Below, in pieces: positions 21,877 to 34,426 of a stretch of DNA of 64,000 bases (position 1 is its first letter; each line of letters begins with the position of its first letter). The notes under the pieces are model-generated. The model saw only the letters and a list, made by a program, of their open reading frames with translations, did no database searches and was not told the origin of the DNA. The DNA lies in assembly GCA_905178155.1 (NCBI GenBank), contig CAJINV010000003.1, forward strand, positions 11,334,733 through 11,398,732, read 5' to 3'. The stretch comes from Amoebophrya sp. A120. Taxonomy: Eukaryota > Sar > Dinophyceae > Syndiniales > Amoebophryaceae. The position numbers were made by a program, and so were the translations under genes.

Positions 21877-23556
21877 TTATGCCTTGCTTGTCCAGAGTGA
21901 CAGTATCTTTTGCGTCTTTTTGTTTTTCTTGGATATCACTTCCGCAAAATCAATCCCAAATAAAGCGAGGCGCTCCTCCTCGATCATCAACTGTATAACT
22001 CGCAAAGGGCTGCTGTCCTGAGTAAAAACGTGCCCTCCCCAGTATTGTCCTGCAAATGCAAATCTACCGACCTAAAAAGTTTCTCATGCGCAGCCCTATG
22101 AGATGCATTTTGTAAAGTAATGGTATTTCGCAGCTTGTCAAGCCAGAGTGAGAATTTGCTGGATTTGCGACGCGGCTGCGTCACTAGCTAAACACGACTA
22201 CACCGCAAGCCCAGATTTGTCATGCGCGAACAGAGTTCCCATGGGTCGGAGCGTCTTTACTCAGAATAACTGACTACAATTCCAAGTGTAAAAATGAAGC
22301 CGCAGCCAGAGATTTGCGACACAAAAGGTGGAGGCAGTGATGTCTGCACCCCCTTAAAGGCATTGCGCGTGGTGGCATCTTCCGGAGCCCCCCAAAAATC
22401 TATTCTTGCGCTAGAATCTCTTGTGATTTGATGTCTTGGATAAACAAAAGCAAAACATGATCAAGCGTGGCTCAGGCTCTGCATGAGTCTTAGTCTTACA
22501 GGCTCGGTTATCTACTTGCTCGTGCATTTAAAAATGCAAGACAAAGTTCCTGAATTCATTTTCACAGCTGAGATTGTTTGGCACACCGAAGCGAGTTATA
22601 GAGTGGTGACCGACCTTTTTCGAAGTCGAGATCTTCCCGGTTGCTGTCTTCTCCAGCGCGCTTGTTGCTGGTATGGTGCCCGTGTTCGAGAGAGCAGGTC
22701 CAGGCCCTACCGTCATTGTTTCGTTACTATTTTCTCCCGACCGCTGCAATAAAGCCGCGTTCTCGAGCTCGTGCTGTCTCATTGCAAAAGTGTGCTCCAC
22801 CAGGCTAACGCCGGGCGTCGAAGGAAGATCCTGCTCCTGCCGTCCTCCTGGTCCACGGGCGGCGACTTCTGACGCCTGCCTAGCGAGAAGGCTTGAGCCG
22901 CCGTCGTGTGCTGCTTGCGGCAGATCATCATGATCAAGCTCCTGCGCTTCCTGCTCTTCGTATTTGATATGTCCTGCAGCAGTGGTCGTTGTCAGCGGTG
23001 AGGCTTCGGCTTGTGCCGACGTGCGCTTGCGATAAAGACCAGCAACCTTGTCGTCGTAGTGCTTGCGTGGCTCTGGTGGTTCTTGTTCATGCTCTGCAGT
23101 ATGTATGTTCTTCCCGACGACCACACCAGTGTTCGCGCGCAGGTAGTGGTAGCAAAAGCAAAAATACAAATACCGGACGGCCATGGGCGACATCAAAGCC
23201 GACCCTTTCGTGGTCCTCGCGAATTTGTATTCATTCACTCGCTGACAGTATGCGTATCCACTTTGTCTGTTACGAGCATATTTCTTTGCCCCTCTATAAC
23301 AACACGGCTCGCAAATGTAGTTTCCGACCGGGCGCTTCACCATACTTTCAGAGTCGTCCTCCGTTATTTTTTTACCCGAGCACAAATCTTGGTCTTCTCG
23401 TTCTCTCGTCTTGGTTGTGCTGCGAAGGCGAGGCGGATCTTTCATCCCGTGCTCTTCATATGCTTGTCGTCCGTTTGGGTACGCATCTGTCGGCGCAAGG
23501 GCCTTTGGCCTTGGCTGGACGATTTGTACCGATAAGAGAAAGCAAACACATACAAT
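21877..23556 (-). CDS. Unknown Cys-containing protein, two exons, 5' partial
   Basis: Exon 23556-22580 codes for about 325 residues. A region with clustered Cys and aromatic residues (GNYICEPCCYRGAKKY, GYAYCQRVNEYKF, RYLYFCFCYHYL) is followed by a polar linker rich in Glu, Gln, Ser and Thr with repeated acidic stretches. After an intron at 22014-22579 a short exon, 22013-21877, gives PLRVIQLMIEEERLALFG and on to LSLWTSKA with a TAA stop. The junction (ITRFGVP-PLRV) is in frame. The upstream end looks like an element arm (TACAATACTAGGCAAC read on plus), so the Met-like start at 23565 is not trusted. I do not recognise the family. The Cys pattern could be a zinc site or disulphides. Confidence 0.5.
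22014..22579. mobile_element. Composite intron: two abutting inverted-repeat elements, GAGTAAAA class
   Basis: Lower element: arms TGTCCTGAGTAAAAACGTG at 22014 and, on the minus strand, TATTCTGAGTAAAGACGC ending near 22267, flanks GCTGC and ACTGA. Upper element: arms TACAATTCCAAGTGTAAAAA near 22273 and, on the minus strand, AATCTCAGCTGTGAAAATG near 22578. The two elements touch with only a few bases between them. Removing both restores the frame. Confidence 0.5.
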
Positions 23557-23565
23557 ACTAGGCAA

Positions 23566-25325
23566 CTTTCATTTTGCTACTGTTTCTGACGCCCGTAATC
23601 GTAGCGCCAAGACGAGTGTTCTTGAACAAAAGTCGAGGCATTCCACTCACTCAGGGACCTCTCTCAACAGCTTTCCGCTTCGGAGTGGAGGTTTGTGGCA
23701 GCGGCTCACTGTCGTGCAGTCAAGACAAACACAAACTGCTGGAAAATTCTCAAACTCAGTCGCTTTTTACTTCTCTGAAAAAGAAACCCGGACGCCGGGA
23801 ACCTGAGGTCTGTCAACTTTCCTGCATCCTCAGCCAAAGCGCGCGGGTTTGTCAACTCTCTCGTCGGATCCGAAAACTGCACGATTCTGAGGCTGATTTC
23901 CCCTCCTTTTCCCATGGACACAATTTGGGAACAAGTGCACAGCAACCGTCCTCACTGTCGCCAGCCTCTCACTTTACGACAGTTAACTCGTGGATTCATT
24001 CGTATTCATCGAGAGCAAAAAGTTTTCAAAAATGAATAGTCGCAAACTTGTCCTCTCGAGGAAGGCCTTCGCGCGCAGTAACCACATTTGTGCTGTGCGC
24101 AGTGCCAATCTATCTACTCTTCGCGAAACGTCATCTGATCCAATGCCCTTGAGGCAACATATGCTGGACTTCGCCTTACTTTTTTTCATTATTCAACATC
24201 AAGCGACAAATCCTGAAACTGAAATCTCAAAGCGTTAATAAAACTTTTTCATTTTGGATTTTCTTTCTCATATACCGTCCGCAAGTGGTGCAACAATTCA
24301 CGACAGCCCAGGTCCCGCAGCCACATGAATCCACGAAATGCGACGTGTGAGTGTACGGTCGCGCCTCGCTTCGGTCCTCTGCTCCTTTTTTTGAAATTGG
24401 CACTTAATGCGAGAACGCCCAGTGCCCAGGAAGGCGGCGGCTTTGAAATTTCTCGGAGGTGCTTCGATCTTCTATATCAACGGGATCTGGTGCAAAGCTG
24501 GGCATGCTGAAGAATGATAGCACACCAAATGAGCGCGCAGGGAGTGATGGACCACACTGCCGCCCCCTGAAAACGGAAAACAGATACGCTTCGGCAGGAC
24601 TGGCGCAGGCGGAGGGGTGGCATCCATTTTGATACGCCTCTGACAGAAGACGGCGAATTATATCGGGCCTCGCGCCTCGAAGTGACAGAGGGCATACTGA
24701 TGCAACCGCACCGATGTGAGTCAGCGGACATGTGGATGTGGCAGTGGCGCAGACCAAAATAATGCGCGACGGACCGTCTTCTGCAACCTTCACAGTGGGC
24801 ACTTGACGAAAAAAGTAAGGACCGACGCAGCCCGTTTGCCCTTTGTTAAGGTGAAAGAAAAAGCATGGGCAGGTGAGAATGGAACTGCTGTTCGAAAGGA
24901 AATCGCGTGAAAGCGCGCCACAAAAATCAAAAAAGGAACCCTAACTCCCTAAACCCTGGAAACCCTTTCGGCGCCGGTGGCGGAACCGGGACGGAAGCAG
25001 GGGCGGAGCGGAAGAAGAAACGGCGGTCGTGGCTGCGGGGAAAACGGCATCAGATTGAAAGAGAACGCAGAGAACGCACAATATGTACATCTAACAGTTG
25101 AAAGCTTCAGAATACCTTTTGCCCTTTTTTTGCCGCTGCCAAATCCTTCGTGGAAGTGGTGCCTATTCTATGCGTGAAGCCGGGTCGTCGAGCTCGTTTA
25201 AAGATGATGATGAAGGTGCGAAGTCAGTGGTGGAATGCAAAGACTTATCCGTGACGAAGAAGACCCAAGCCTTCTGCTTCCGGCTTTTTTTCCCGAGCGA
25301 AACTCGCTCACTCCAGAACTTCCAG
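23566..25325. other. No gene supported
   Basis: Short open frames on both strands overlap without recognisable domains. The minus-strand frame 23706-23945 (ISLRIVQFSDPTRELTNP) is mildly protein-like but has no boundary evidence. A short stretch with CCCTAA and CCCTAAA units at 24942-24965 resembles telomere repeat but is only two units long. Confidence 0.4.
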
Positions 25326-25516
25326 CTAGCCGTGCGCCGGCGGCGAAAACTCGTCATCCATCGCAACCGTGCCAATTGTCGGGTCCTCGCCATCGTCTTT
25401 TTGGTGCGTCGAAATTTGTGCGTTGGTTTGTTCCACAGTGGTGCTCTCAGCCAGTGCGTCGATCATCATGCTCATTATCCTGACAGAAGACGTCCGCCTC
25501 CGCCTCCGCACACACG
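25326..25516 (-). CDS. Possible C-terminal exon of an unknown gene
   Basis: The minus strand reads VRIMSMMIDALAESTTVEQT then an acidic tail (HQKDDGEDPTIGTVAMDDEF) and a TAG. An arm-like TAATAGACAAGTGC begins at 25517 after ACACG. The composition looks like a real protein tail, but no partner exon upstream was identified. Confidence 0.3.
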
Positions 25517-28074
25517 TAATAGACAAGTGCTATAGAGTCTGCTGCCACAACATGAGAACAAAACTAGGAGCCTTCGGCTTAATATGAACTCCGTGCGACA
25601 AATCTGAACGCACATCAGCGGAGTCGTCCTACTGCATCATCCCGATTGGGGCGCGGCGATTGCGAAACGGAATTACAAAAACAAAACGCGTCCCTGTCCC
25701 ATGCGTAGACCGCATGAGAGACATGCTAGGAATGCGATTATACCGGACAAATCTACGGCGGGCACGTTTTCAGACAGGATATTTAGGTGCGCATGCGCAG
25801 GGTCCCCACCACCAATTCCTCTTCCCTCCTTCCTATGCGTTGCAAGTGTATCTGGGTCTCGATAGTTGAAACGCTATCACTTGGGATACCGCATGCAGGA
25901 TTCACTACGGAGCTATTTACCCATGACAAGCAATCCTGTCTGGTGGGAACAGTGTCCCCGCGCGGCTGCGACTTTGCGACGAAGATGACTCGCGAGGAGT
26001 GCGTTGCTCGGGGCTCTTGCCCATCGGTTGATTGTGTGGGACGGTAGTGGGCCCGAAGATCATAGCTAGTCCCCGTTTCCTTGAAGACTTTCCCGCCCGC
26101 GCGTGCTTCCCCGCTCGTAGCGCCACCTGAAAGTGCTCCCGGCCCCCCGGGCCGAGCCGCCGCCCGCAGCGGGGACCCTCCCGCCCGGCCGAAAGAACCC
26201 CAGCCGCACGGGCCGGGTTCCCGTGCCAAAATCTGCAAAGTCCGGGAGGCTTGCGGGCCTCGCCAAATCCTCAAAGCGCAGCAAGGCGGCAAAACTTTGG
26301 GAAGACTTGGAAAAACTTTGAAACGGGCGCGGGGCGGGTGCGCGTAAGCTGGCGGATTCGCTCGATGGTAGGTATGGAGAACTATTTGGCTACGCCCCAA
26401 ACTGGCGCGCTTTTCCCAGGATTTCCGGCCACTGATTTGGGCAACAAAGTTGGTTCGCGGCCTCCATTGAAATAGACACATACTCGCGGAGATCTGGGTG
26501 GCCGCCGGCAGAGTCGGCCCAGGGTGGAGCCTCCGCGTAGTAGTGGCATCCTTCACGAGCGCACTCGGGCCTTTTGGCCGCCCCGTTTGAGCGCGCCTGC
26601 TGTGCCGCCACGACTTCGGCGCGCGGCGCTTGCCACGTTGAAGTCCCCCCGTGCTTCTTCGCCGTGCCCATTCGGAAAGTGAAAACTTCCAGCGAAAACC
26701 ACTGAACTCCTGGGCTCCGGGGGGCCGCCCGGTCGTCGCACACCCATAATAATAGGCGGCCGGGCCCGTTTCATGCTGGAAGTGTGGCAGCCGATTGACA
26801 TCGCGAAAGGCCGCCAGGCGCGGCTGCCGGCACTTCGCCAGACCGTGGCTCCAGCTTAGCCACGTTTTGCGCCGGGCCGAGCCTCTGCGAGGAGATTGCT
26901 TTTTTGGGGGGCGGGGGCCCGGAGGATTCGTGTTCTTTTTCTTGTAGGCTTGTGTTACGGTGAGAACGGCACCCGCCCGCTGAGCTTAGTAATGCGCTCC
27001 CACGCGCGACTTTTCTCGTCTTTTGCATCACCCAGTGCCCTCCGCCACATGCGTGCGAATTCTGTCAGTCACGCACCCACGGACGGACGCAAATGAAGCA
27101 AAGGCCGGGCTTTTCCCTATGGGGCCAAACTACAACAGGCACAGCGCTGATATCCAGCGGCCCCCTGCTGCGTTTTCCCGCAAGAATGCTTTGCGCCGGC
27201 GTGCGGGGGTTTTCTACGGCTGGCGCTGCCTGACTTACTGCCGAAGGCCGGCCTTTTTTCCGAAAGCCGGCGGCCAGTTTTCTGCGCTCTTTTTGCACGC
27301 ACTTGCAGGGCTGTCGGCGTAGGACAGGGCAAAACGGGAACACGAGCGGCCTCAGGGAAAAAACGCCAGCCCGGGAATGCCGTGGCTCGGATAATATTTA
27401 GCGGGGCGCAGAACACATCCTACAGGCTGTTCGAAATGCGCACGCTTTTAGTTTTACCAAAGGCACGCGGGACGCTCCCGGTTCGTTCTCTTTCTCCCTT
27501 CCTCTGCTTCTTGGCGTTTTGCACGGCGAAAAGAAACACTCAAGGACATGGCCGACTTCTCTACGCTTATACCGAGGGGCGCCAGCGAACGCGTGTAACT
27601 ACTCAAGAACGTAGCTGCCGAATGCTCTGCGTCCGTTCATAGCGAAGGGCGCAAGGATCTTTCTTCATCGTGAAAAACACCAAGAGCAAGCCGAAGGGAG
27701 AAAGGCAAACCGGAAGCGTTTCTCATGGCTTTGGTAAAATTGTGCTCACTTTGCACAGCCCGCAGGCTATATCTTTAGCCCCGCTGAATACTACTTGGCG
27801 GGGTCATAGCCGAAGCGGTGCTCTATCCCCGAGGCCGGCGGTCAGACCTACGCCAACACAAACCGAAACCACGAAGACTGACGGGGCCCAAAGCTGAAAG
27901 GTCCCCCAAAGTGTTTTGCTCGTATTTCATCTATTTCAGTGCCCTAGGACTTTCGCAAACTTGAAAGAAAAGAAATGCTCAGCCCATGTGGGGGCGCAAT
28001 CACCGACCAACTGGAACTGCGTGCATGGTTGCAATCAGAATCACTTCGAGCGCGATACAACTTTTGCACACATA
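25517..28074. other. GC-rich stretch, no gene supported
   Basis: Very GC-rich DNA with long overlapping frames rich in Arg, Gly, Pro and Ala on both strands (for example minus 25783-26556), judged to be noise. An arm-like TATGCGTTGCAAGTGTATC followed by TGGGTCTCGATAG at about 25834 marks a further element copy whose other end I could not place. Confidence 0.4.
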
Positions 28075-28371
28075 CGCCCGCTGCTGCTGCAACTCCATCC
28101 AGCCCTGGCCCTCGCTGTCTTCCTGGGCGAAACTGGTGCTCGCAGGCCCATTGCCTTTGTCAAAGTGATGCACATCATGAGGATGAGCACGGTGCTCCTC
28201 CCCATGCTTCTCATGGACATGGTGCTTCTTCTTCTCGTTCTTATGCGCATGGTGCTCATGCTGATGCGCATCCTGATTTTGTGTGAGATGCGCGATGTCA
28301 TGTTCTTTCAAAACTTTCTCCGCTCCAGAGCTATCAAATGGGCGCGGGGATCGGCATCGGGAGTTCGCCAA
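28075..28371 (-). CDS. His-rich orphan exon of the large-gene family
   Basis: About 99 codons with very high His content (DAHQHEHHAHKNEKKKHHVH, EEHRAHPHDVHHFDKGNG) followed by STSFAQEDSEGQGW, which matches the SSFAQE motif of the large protein's last exon. Arm-like sequences lie at both ends: GGGCG then TATGTGTGCAAAAGTTG on the minus strand at the low end, and TATTTCCAGCGGC at 28372. The frame is in phase with the low end of the exon at 34427-37845, but flanking repeats do not match, so linkage is unproven. It could also be a remnant of a degenerated paralogue. Confidence 0.5.
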
Positions 28372-29124
28372 TATTTCCAGCGGCTAGTGATTACAAATCT
28401 TAATCTAGCAAATCAAGATCAGAATCAACGCCAACTGTGCCGGGGTGTAATTTAATTTGTGACTGTGAAGCATTTTCGACGAATTTGTGAAGGAGAGCCA
28501 TTTTCCAAATGGATCCCCTACAAGCAGCACACTTCCGAGCTTTTTCCACATGCCTCTCGACAACCAAAACAGGGGCGCGGCGGCGCAGAAAGCGCATGCC
28601 GTTTCCCTGCGTGCGCGATATTTGTTTCTTCCTTTCCCGAGTCGCGGTTTGTTGGGGTGGTTTCATGCGACAAAAACGCGACAAGTGGCGAAGACGAAGC
28701 TGCCAACGGCAAAGAGGCTGCAGCATGCAAACAAGCCTTGGATGGGCAGCCCGCTAACGGAAGCGACGGCTCCCAGTGGTAAATAACCACCAACGCGTCG
28801 CCACACCTCTTGCTCTTACCGAAAGAGATGGGGACTCACTCCTATGGGCGCAGCTACAGACAGTAGCACACCTACCGGCCCGAGGGGCCGCGTGCCCCGG
28901 ACCCTTCCCGCGAGTTAGTCGCCCGAAGCGAGCCGACAGGACAATGGTAAAGCAGCGTCGAAGATTTGGTTGTAGATGATTCTCGAGAACGCCGGAACGG
29001 GAAGGGAAATGCCGACACGTCAAAAAAAAGTCAGGACATTTTTGAAGAGAGTCAAAAACCAGTCAGATGCACGGCAAAACTGACCACCACAGTAGGGGGC
29101 GCAAAGCTTGGCTCTTTTTTGACT

Positions 29125-29237
29125 CTCTTCAAGAATTCCCTGACTGCCTTCGCAAATTGCTTGACTACCTTCGCAAACTGCCTAGCTGCCTTCGCAGATT
29201 GCTTGACTGCCTTCGCAAATCGCTTGACTGCCGTCAC
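29125..29237. repeat. 24-bp tandem repeat, CTTCGCAAATTGCTTGACTG
   Basis: About five imperfect copies of a 24-bp unit (variants of TTGACTGCCTTCGCAAATTG). On the minus strand the unit stays open and reads as an amphipathic 8-residue repeat (AVKQFAKA, AARQFAKV). I treat it as a minisatellite that happens to be open, although a coding role is not excluded. Confidence 0.65.
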
Positions 29238-30139
29238 AGGTCGCGCCTGATGGCTGTCAAAATATCTCGGCTCCCGTCAAAATATTTTGCAAGTGCTCGA
29301 AGGTAGCTGGCTGCCTTGAACAGCTGTCGATGTTACTCAACAACTGCCGACCGGCTGCACGTGCCGCCGAATTGCGCGGAGGCATTCTCGCTGAACGTTC
29401 GCCACCATTAGCGAGGGCCTCAGAACCGTCTGCCACCAGAGTGGCCTACGTTCAGAAGCTGCCTCAAGCACAAAGCGAGGCGGCGTAGTGTTGCATCGCA
29501 GAACTGTCGCCGACGACGCGCAAGCCTGCCCGCGCGATTCATCACAAACCCGCACGAGGCTGCGCGCAGACTGACGTCGCAGCTACGACTGCAACGCGGC
29601 ACCCGGCGCACCTCGCGCACGACCTGCAGCGGGCATAGCTGCCCACTTTTTCAGAACGTCCTTACTTCAAAAATGCTTCAAAAATATAGCCCAGAACTCT
29701 ATTCGCCGCGGGCGGTCTAGCGTCAAGTCAGGATGGAATTTAGGGAGTCTGGCATAGCCTCGGAGATCTGAGGGCGGTCCGTTCCTTTCCCTTTTCGAGG
29801 CCTGCAAAAACCAAAAGCGCATAAGCTAGCACTTACGTAAACCACAGGAAAAGGAGCGCGCTGCTTACTAGTGCCAGGCCTTTGCCTGTATGGAGGTAGT
29901 TGAACTCTACAAACAGGCACGGGCTTCGCAGGAGCGGCGGCGGCACAGACAGGCAGACTCTGCGGTCGTCCCCCGGCGGCACTGCCTCGATTTTGGGAGG
30001 GGGTTCCGGAGAGGATTCCTGAGGGGTCTTCAAGATCCTCGCCGGAATCCCCTGGCCCAATGTGCGCCGTATTTCGTGCGTGCCCTTTCCCCGTTGGCAA
30101 GGAAGCACTATCTTCTAGCTACCTCGGCTTGGCGGACTT

Positions 30140-30655
30140 CCCCGGGGCGAGGGCGGATCCCCCGGCCGGGGTTAGGGCGGATCCCCCACAACAAGGGCGG
30201 ATCCCCGGGGCACGGGCGGATCCTCCGAAGCGAGGGCGGGCCACCCGGGCTGCGGGGGGCGGATCCCCCGGCGGCCGGGCGGATCCCCCGGAGAGCGGGC
30301 GGACCCCTCGGGGCGGGGCGGGTCCCCCGAGCGAAAGGGTGGCCCCACCCGGGCGAGGGCGGATCCCCCAGAAGCGAGGACAGACCCCCGGGAGAGCGGG
30401 CGGACCCCCCGGGCGCGAGGGCGGATCCCCTGGTGGGCGGGCGGACCCCCGGGGCGGGGCGGATCCCCCGGAAGCGGGTTGACCCCCGGGGATGGGCGGA
30501 TCCCCCGGGAAGCCAGCGTGCGGGCGGACCCCTTGGGGCGAGGGCGGATCGGGATCCCCCGAACCGAGGGCGGATCCCCCGGGGGGCGAGGGCGTATCCC
30601 CCGGGGCGAGGGCGGATCCCCCGGGGGCGAGGGCGGATCCCCCGGACGCCGGACA
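30140..30655. repeat. Minisatellite, GGGCGGATCCCCCGG unit
   Basis: Roughly 25 degenerate units of 15-20 bp built on GGGCGGATCCCCCGG with inserted variable bases. The unit is largely palindromic around GGATCC. A shorter array of the same unit lies at 43395-43505. It produces long false open frames rich in Gly, Pro and Arg on both strands. Confidence 0.85.
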
Positions 30656-33600
30656 ATCCTTGTCCCGGGCGACATACGTGCTGCTCCCCGGTATTTACTT
30701 CCCCACAAAATAAAAAGCGTCCCTCGTGCTGCCGCCGTGTTTCACGTTTTAGGTCTCAGAGCGTGCCGGTCTCTTTATGTAACATCGCCTCGAAGCAGCC
30801 GGCAAACCGAGAAGACACCCCATCTGTCTCGGGGCCTCTCTTCTTGGGTCGCGGCCCGCGGCGAAACACATTCGGCGGCGAAATGCGAAATCCGGCCCCT
30901 TCGCAACGGGGTATCCCTTGTAGCACGCGGGTGACAAATTGACCCCTGCTGGCCCGGATGGTATGCCCCCGCGGATACCTCCCCCTCCTGCGTAGAGGGG
31001 CGTCCTTTCCAGCCCGAACAGTAGAAACGTGCCCCCTGCCCGCGAGGTGTCTCCTTGCCTCCACCACGATTCGCCACGCGGCCATCTTTGTAGCCTACGC
31101 GGAGGGCCCACTCGCGCGCTTTTTCTCCAGGCTAAAAATTTGAACAATTTTCGCCATTTCGGGCTGCCCATACATACACTCGGGCCCCCGAGGCTGGGCA
31201 TTTCCGGGATGAAGGAGGGTTTTCAATTTTGGTCGCGCCGGGGGCTGAAAACCGTGGAGGGCGGGCATACCTCGACAGGCCCGATCGCCGTTTTGTTTTT
31301 TAATCTCAGAGGAAGGAGCCCCCGAAAAATTTTGGACGCCTTTTTTCAGTGCACACTTTCAGGCGGTGTTGCCTTGTCTTTTCTTTTTCAGCAAATATCA
31401 TCACTCACTTGCAAACTTCAAGCAGGTGCCCACGGGCCGCGGACGAAGTCCGCGCCTTCTGCAGGCCGCTTACATGCTACGAGTAGTTGCCTTCTTTGCG
31501 CAATTTCTTTCGGTTTTCAAGGCGTCTGAGGGCCGCGCGCAAAGTCGCGACTTTTTTTGCGCCGATTGGGGTTACATGCTGCGAAAGATAGCGCTTCTTT
31601 CCAGGGCGGCCGACGGGTGGCAAGATATCCGCCAAAAGAAGCCTCATACCGTCGGCCAAGCACAAGCTCTTTTTCAGAATCAGACTAGATGGAGCTGCCG
31701 CAGTACTTCTTTTTGATTTTGCCCTCCCACTTCCCCCGCTTGGATATCGCTGCTTTTGCTGTTTTCGCAAAAAGTCCGCAAAGTTTAGCGGAATCCGCCT
31801 CCTGGAGGCCAAACGCACCTGAAAGCAAGCGCCCGACTTTGCGAGTGGTTGCATACCCCCGGGCTCCTCCCATATGGCAACGGCGAAGCCTTCGTGCCCC
31901 GCTTGCGATGGATGACGCGAGTGCTTGCGCAATCTTTGGTTACCAGATTAGGGCCTAGGATAGGAGAGCAATGGATCACCCTGTAGGTTGTGGGCGTGCG
32001 AGTGCGACCCACGTCTATAATTTGCATACGGAAATAGTAAGTTTAAGTTAATAAGTACTTTCTTTTTTCCTCCAGCAAGGCGCGCAAGACCATGACCAAC
32101 CTTCATCAGCAGCCCTTGAGAGCGCCTGTTTTGCGCCTGGGTCATGTTTCCTTTCATGAACTCAAGTTGCTGTTTTTCTTCTGCCTCCTCTTTTGCAGTC
32201 GGAGTCTTGTATCGAGATGAGAAGCGTGCCGGCCCCTTGACATGAAGACGTTTGCATGTGCGGTTTCCGAATAGAGAGACTCGTCGCCATGCCTGAACGC
32301 GCAATGTAAATTTCCAAGACGGGTGGATAGCAATTGGCTGCATGGTGGTGGTAAGAAAGAACCACTTCCCACGTCTGCGTCGTGGGGCAAGGCTTATCGA
32401 AATGGCTGTAGTGTCAGGTCGAAAGCTATTACGTGCAGTTGAGTAAAATCAAACTAGAACCCTAAAATGAATAGACCTTTTCAACCCTTCTAAACCTTTT
32501 CGACGTTAAGTATTTAGTGCTTGGTTAGTGAGGCTGGATAAAGCATAGTGGTTGCCGCTGGCGTCTGGATGCTGGAAAACTCGCGGAGTCGCTCGTGTGA
32601 AGATCGGATCCATCACATGCTCCACGTTCCAGATTGATTTCTCTTCGTCGTGCACGAGCTTTGCGTCCCGTCCGGCTATCTCTCAGTCGCATGACATGGG
32701 GATGGCCCCAATCGGCGAGCACTCATGACATGAGGACGCCCCTAGCGCGCATGATAGATTTGAGAGCCAAGGATAGCACCACTTGCATTTTTCCAAATCC
32801 AGGCAAGTTAGCAAGTGCAAGGCATAGCGGGTCTTAACCTGCAGCAGGATGTGTCTCTCACTAACCACAAATCTAATACTTAACGTGTACACCTTAAGTT
32901 CAACAATGAGAAAAAAAAGGCGGAGCATTTTCAACAACGGAATCATAAGGCCGAGCATCTTCAACAACAGAGGCAGTTTTTTGCAAATAGGCGCAAGCGC
33001 CGACCCAGTCCTGAAACAGGCGACACGCGCAGCGTTTTCTAGGCGCCCAAGAACACAGCGCGCGCCAGCGCCTGTGGGCATGTTTGTTGTTTTTGTGGAC
33101 TCGGTGCGCATAGTAGTGACTCGGGTCGGCCAACCTGATGACTTTCGACCAAGCGATCGCGTCACCCCTTCGGCAACGTGCAAAACACTCAAAGCCAAAT
33201 AAGCGCTCGAACTTTAGCCATTAGCCTCGCGCGACATGTTGCCTAGCCTAGTGCTAGTACTAGCCTCGTGAAGCCTGGCTAGGGCTAGCCGAAGCCTATG
33301 CATATCCTGAACCATCTCCGTCCTGACAATGCAAACGAGTGCCCCACTCGGATACTCACCGACCAAGATTCCTCCTGCCTGGCTCCCGGCCGTGTTTGTA
33401 GTGTTTTTTCGAAAACATCTATCAAATGGTCGAAATGCAACATATCCTTATCCACGCTCCGGATCTGTAATCAGCAAAATTTTTTACTCTTGTGGAAAAT
33501 GCATGAGAAAACGGAATCAGCAACAAAAAATAGCACTTTTTTAGATAAAGCAGGAAAGTCAGGCCCAGGCGGTGATAAAAGTTCTACGTGGTGCGAAATT

Positions 33601-33879
33601 CATTTCGAAAGAAGAAGCAAAGCGCGCGACTTCTTTGCTTCGCACTACTTACAGGCTTCAGAGTCGCCGCACATATATGGGCTCAGCGTGACAAAATTGG
33701 GCTTAGGCTAGCGCCCAAGGCGAGGAAGCAAGAGCGAAGCTTTTTTCGCGAAGACCTAGAACTCACAGCCGGCGCATCATAGTGCACAGAGCGCGCTTTT
33801 GCAACTTGTGAAATGTAAGCTGTTCCGAGTTGTGCTTGTTTGTAATTAGTTTACAGAAGCACATCGCAAAGCTATCGCA

Positions 33880-34310
33880 TCAGGCTTGGAGGAACAATTG
33901 ACAAACCTTGCGAAGGTTTTCAACCTTGTGAAGGTTGGCCAAAATTGCGACACTTCGCGGTCTTTTTTTGTCGAAAAAGTCGGAAAATCTTCTGAAGGGC
34001 AAAAAAGTGCCACGAACTTCTGAAGGTTTTCAACCTTCAGAAGATTCGCAAAGCGGTCGCTTTTCACCTGCAGAAGCTTTCTTTGCATAATTTCTTTCAT
34101 TTTTTTTCTTCTGAAGGTAAAAAAAAAACACTCAGGAGGTGCGACCTTCAGAAGGTCAAAACGCCCACGGTGGCAACCGCTTATATTCCCGCTAAAGCAA
34201 AAACGTGCACAGTGTGGCTTTTTTCAATTCTTTTTCTTCTGAAGGTTTCAGAGATGACTTTGGACATTCAGAAGGTCTTCAGAAGGAAAACCTTCAGAAG
34301 AATCGGCAGC
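33880..34310. repeat. Cluster of CTTCTGAAGG palindromic repeats
   Basis: About ten copies of TTCTGAAGG or CCTTCAGAAG in both orientations, including GAAGGTTTTCAACCTTCAGAAG-type hairpins (34020-34045) and looser AAGGTTGGCC variants. The spacing is irregular. The cluster sits just downstream of the paralogue exon at 34427. Confidence 0.7.
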
Positions 34311-34426
34311 AATTGTTTGAAGCTTTGCCACTGCAGCTATAATTCAACATTGTGAATTATTGGATTATTCTACATAGGGTCTTCGTTCGTAAGGCGAAAG
34401 CTCAAGCTAGCAGAAGCGCTCAGATA

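Larger units (their letters stand above)
28372..34426. other. Repeat-rich stretch, no gene supported
   Basis: Holds a 24-bp tandem repeat (29125-29235), a GC-rich minisatellite (30140-30655) and a cluster of CTTCTGAAGG palindromes (33880-34310). The long plus-strand frame 29890-30942 is the minisatellite read through and not a gene. The minus-strand frame 32683-33198 is weakly protein-like with hydrophobic segments but has no recognisable domain or boundary. Confidence 0.4.

Noticed and set aside
24942-24965. Telomere-like CCCTAA/CCCTAAA units
   Set aside because: Only about two units, flanked by unrelated sequence; too short to be an interstitial telomere block.
25783-26556. 257-codon minus-strand ORF
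   Set aside because: GC-rich noise: overlapping ORFs in several frames, no domain, no element-arm boundary.
29890-30942. 350-codon plus-strand ORF rich in Gly, Pro and Arg
   Set aside because: It is the GGGCGGATCCCCCGG minisatellite read through; both strands are open for the same reason and no domain is present.
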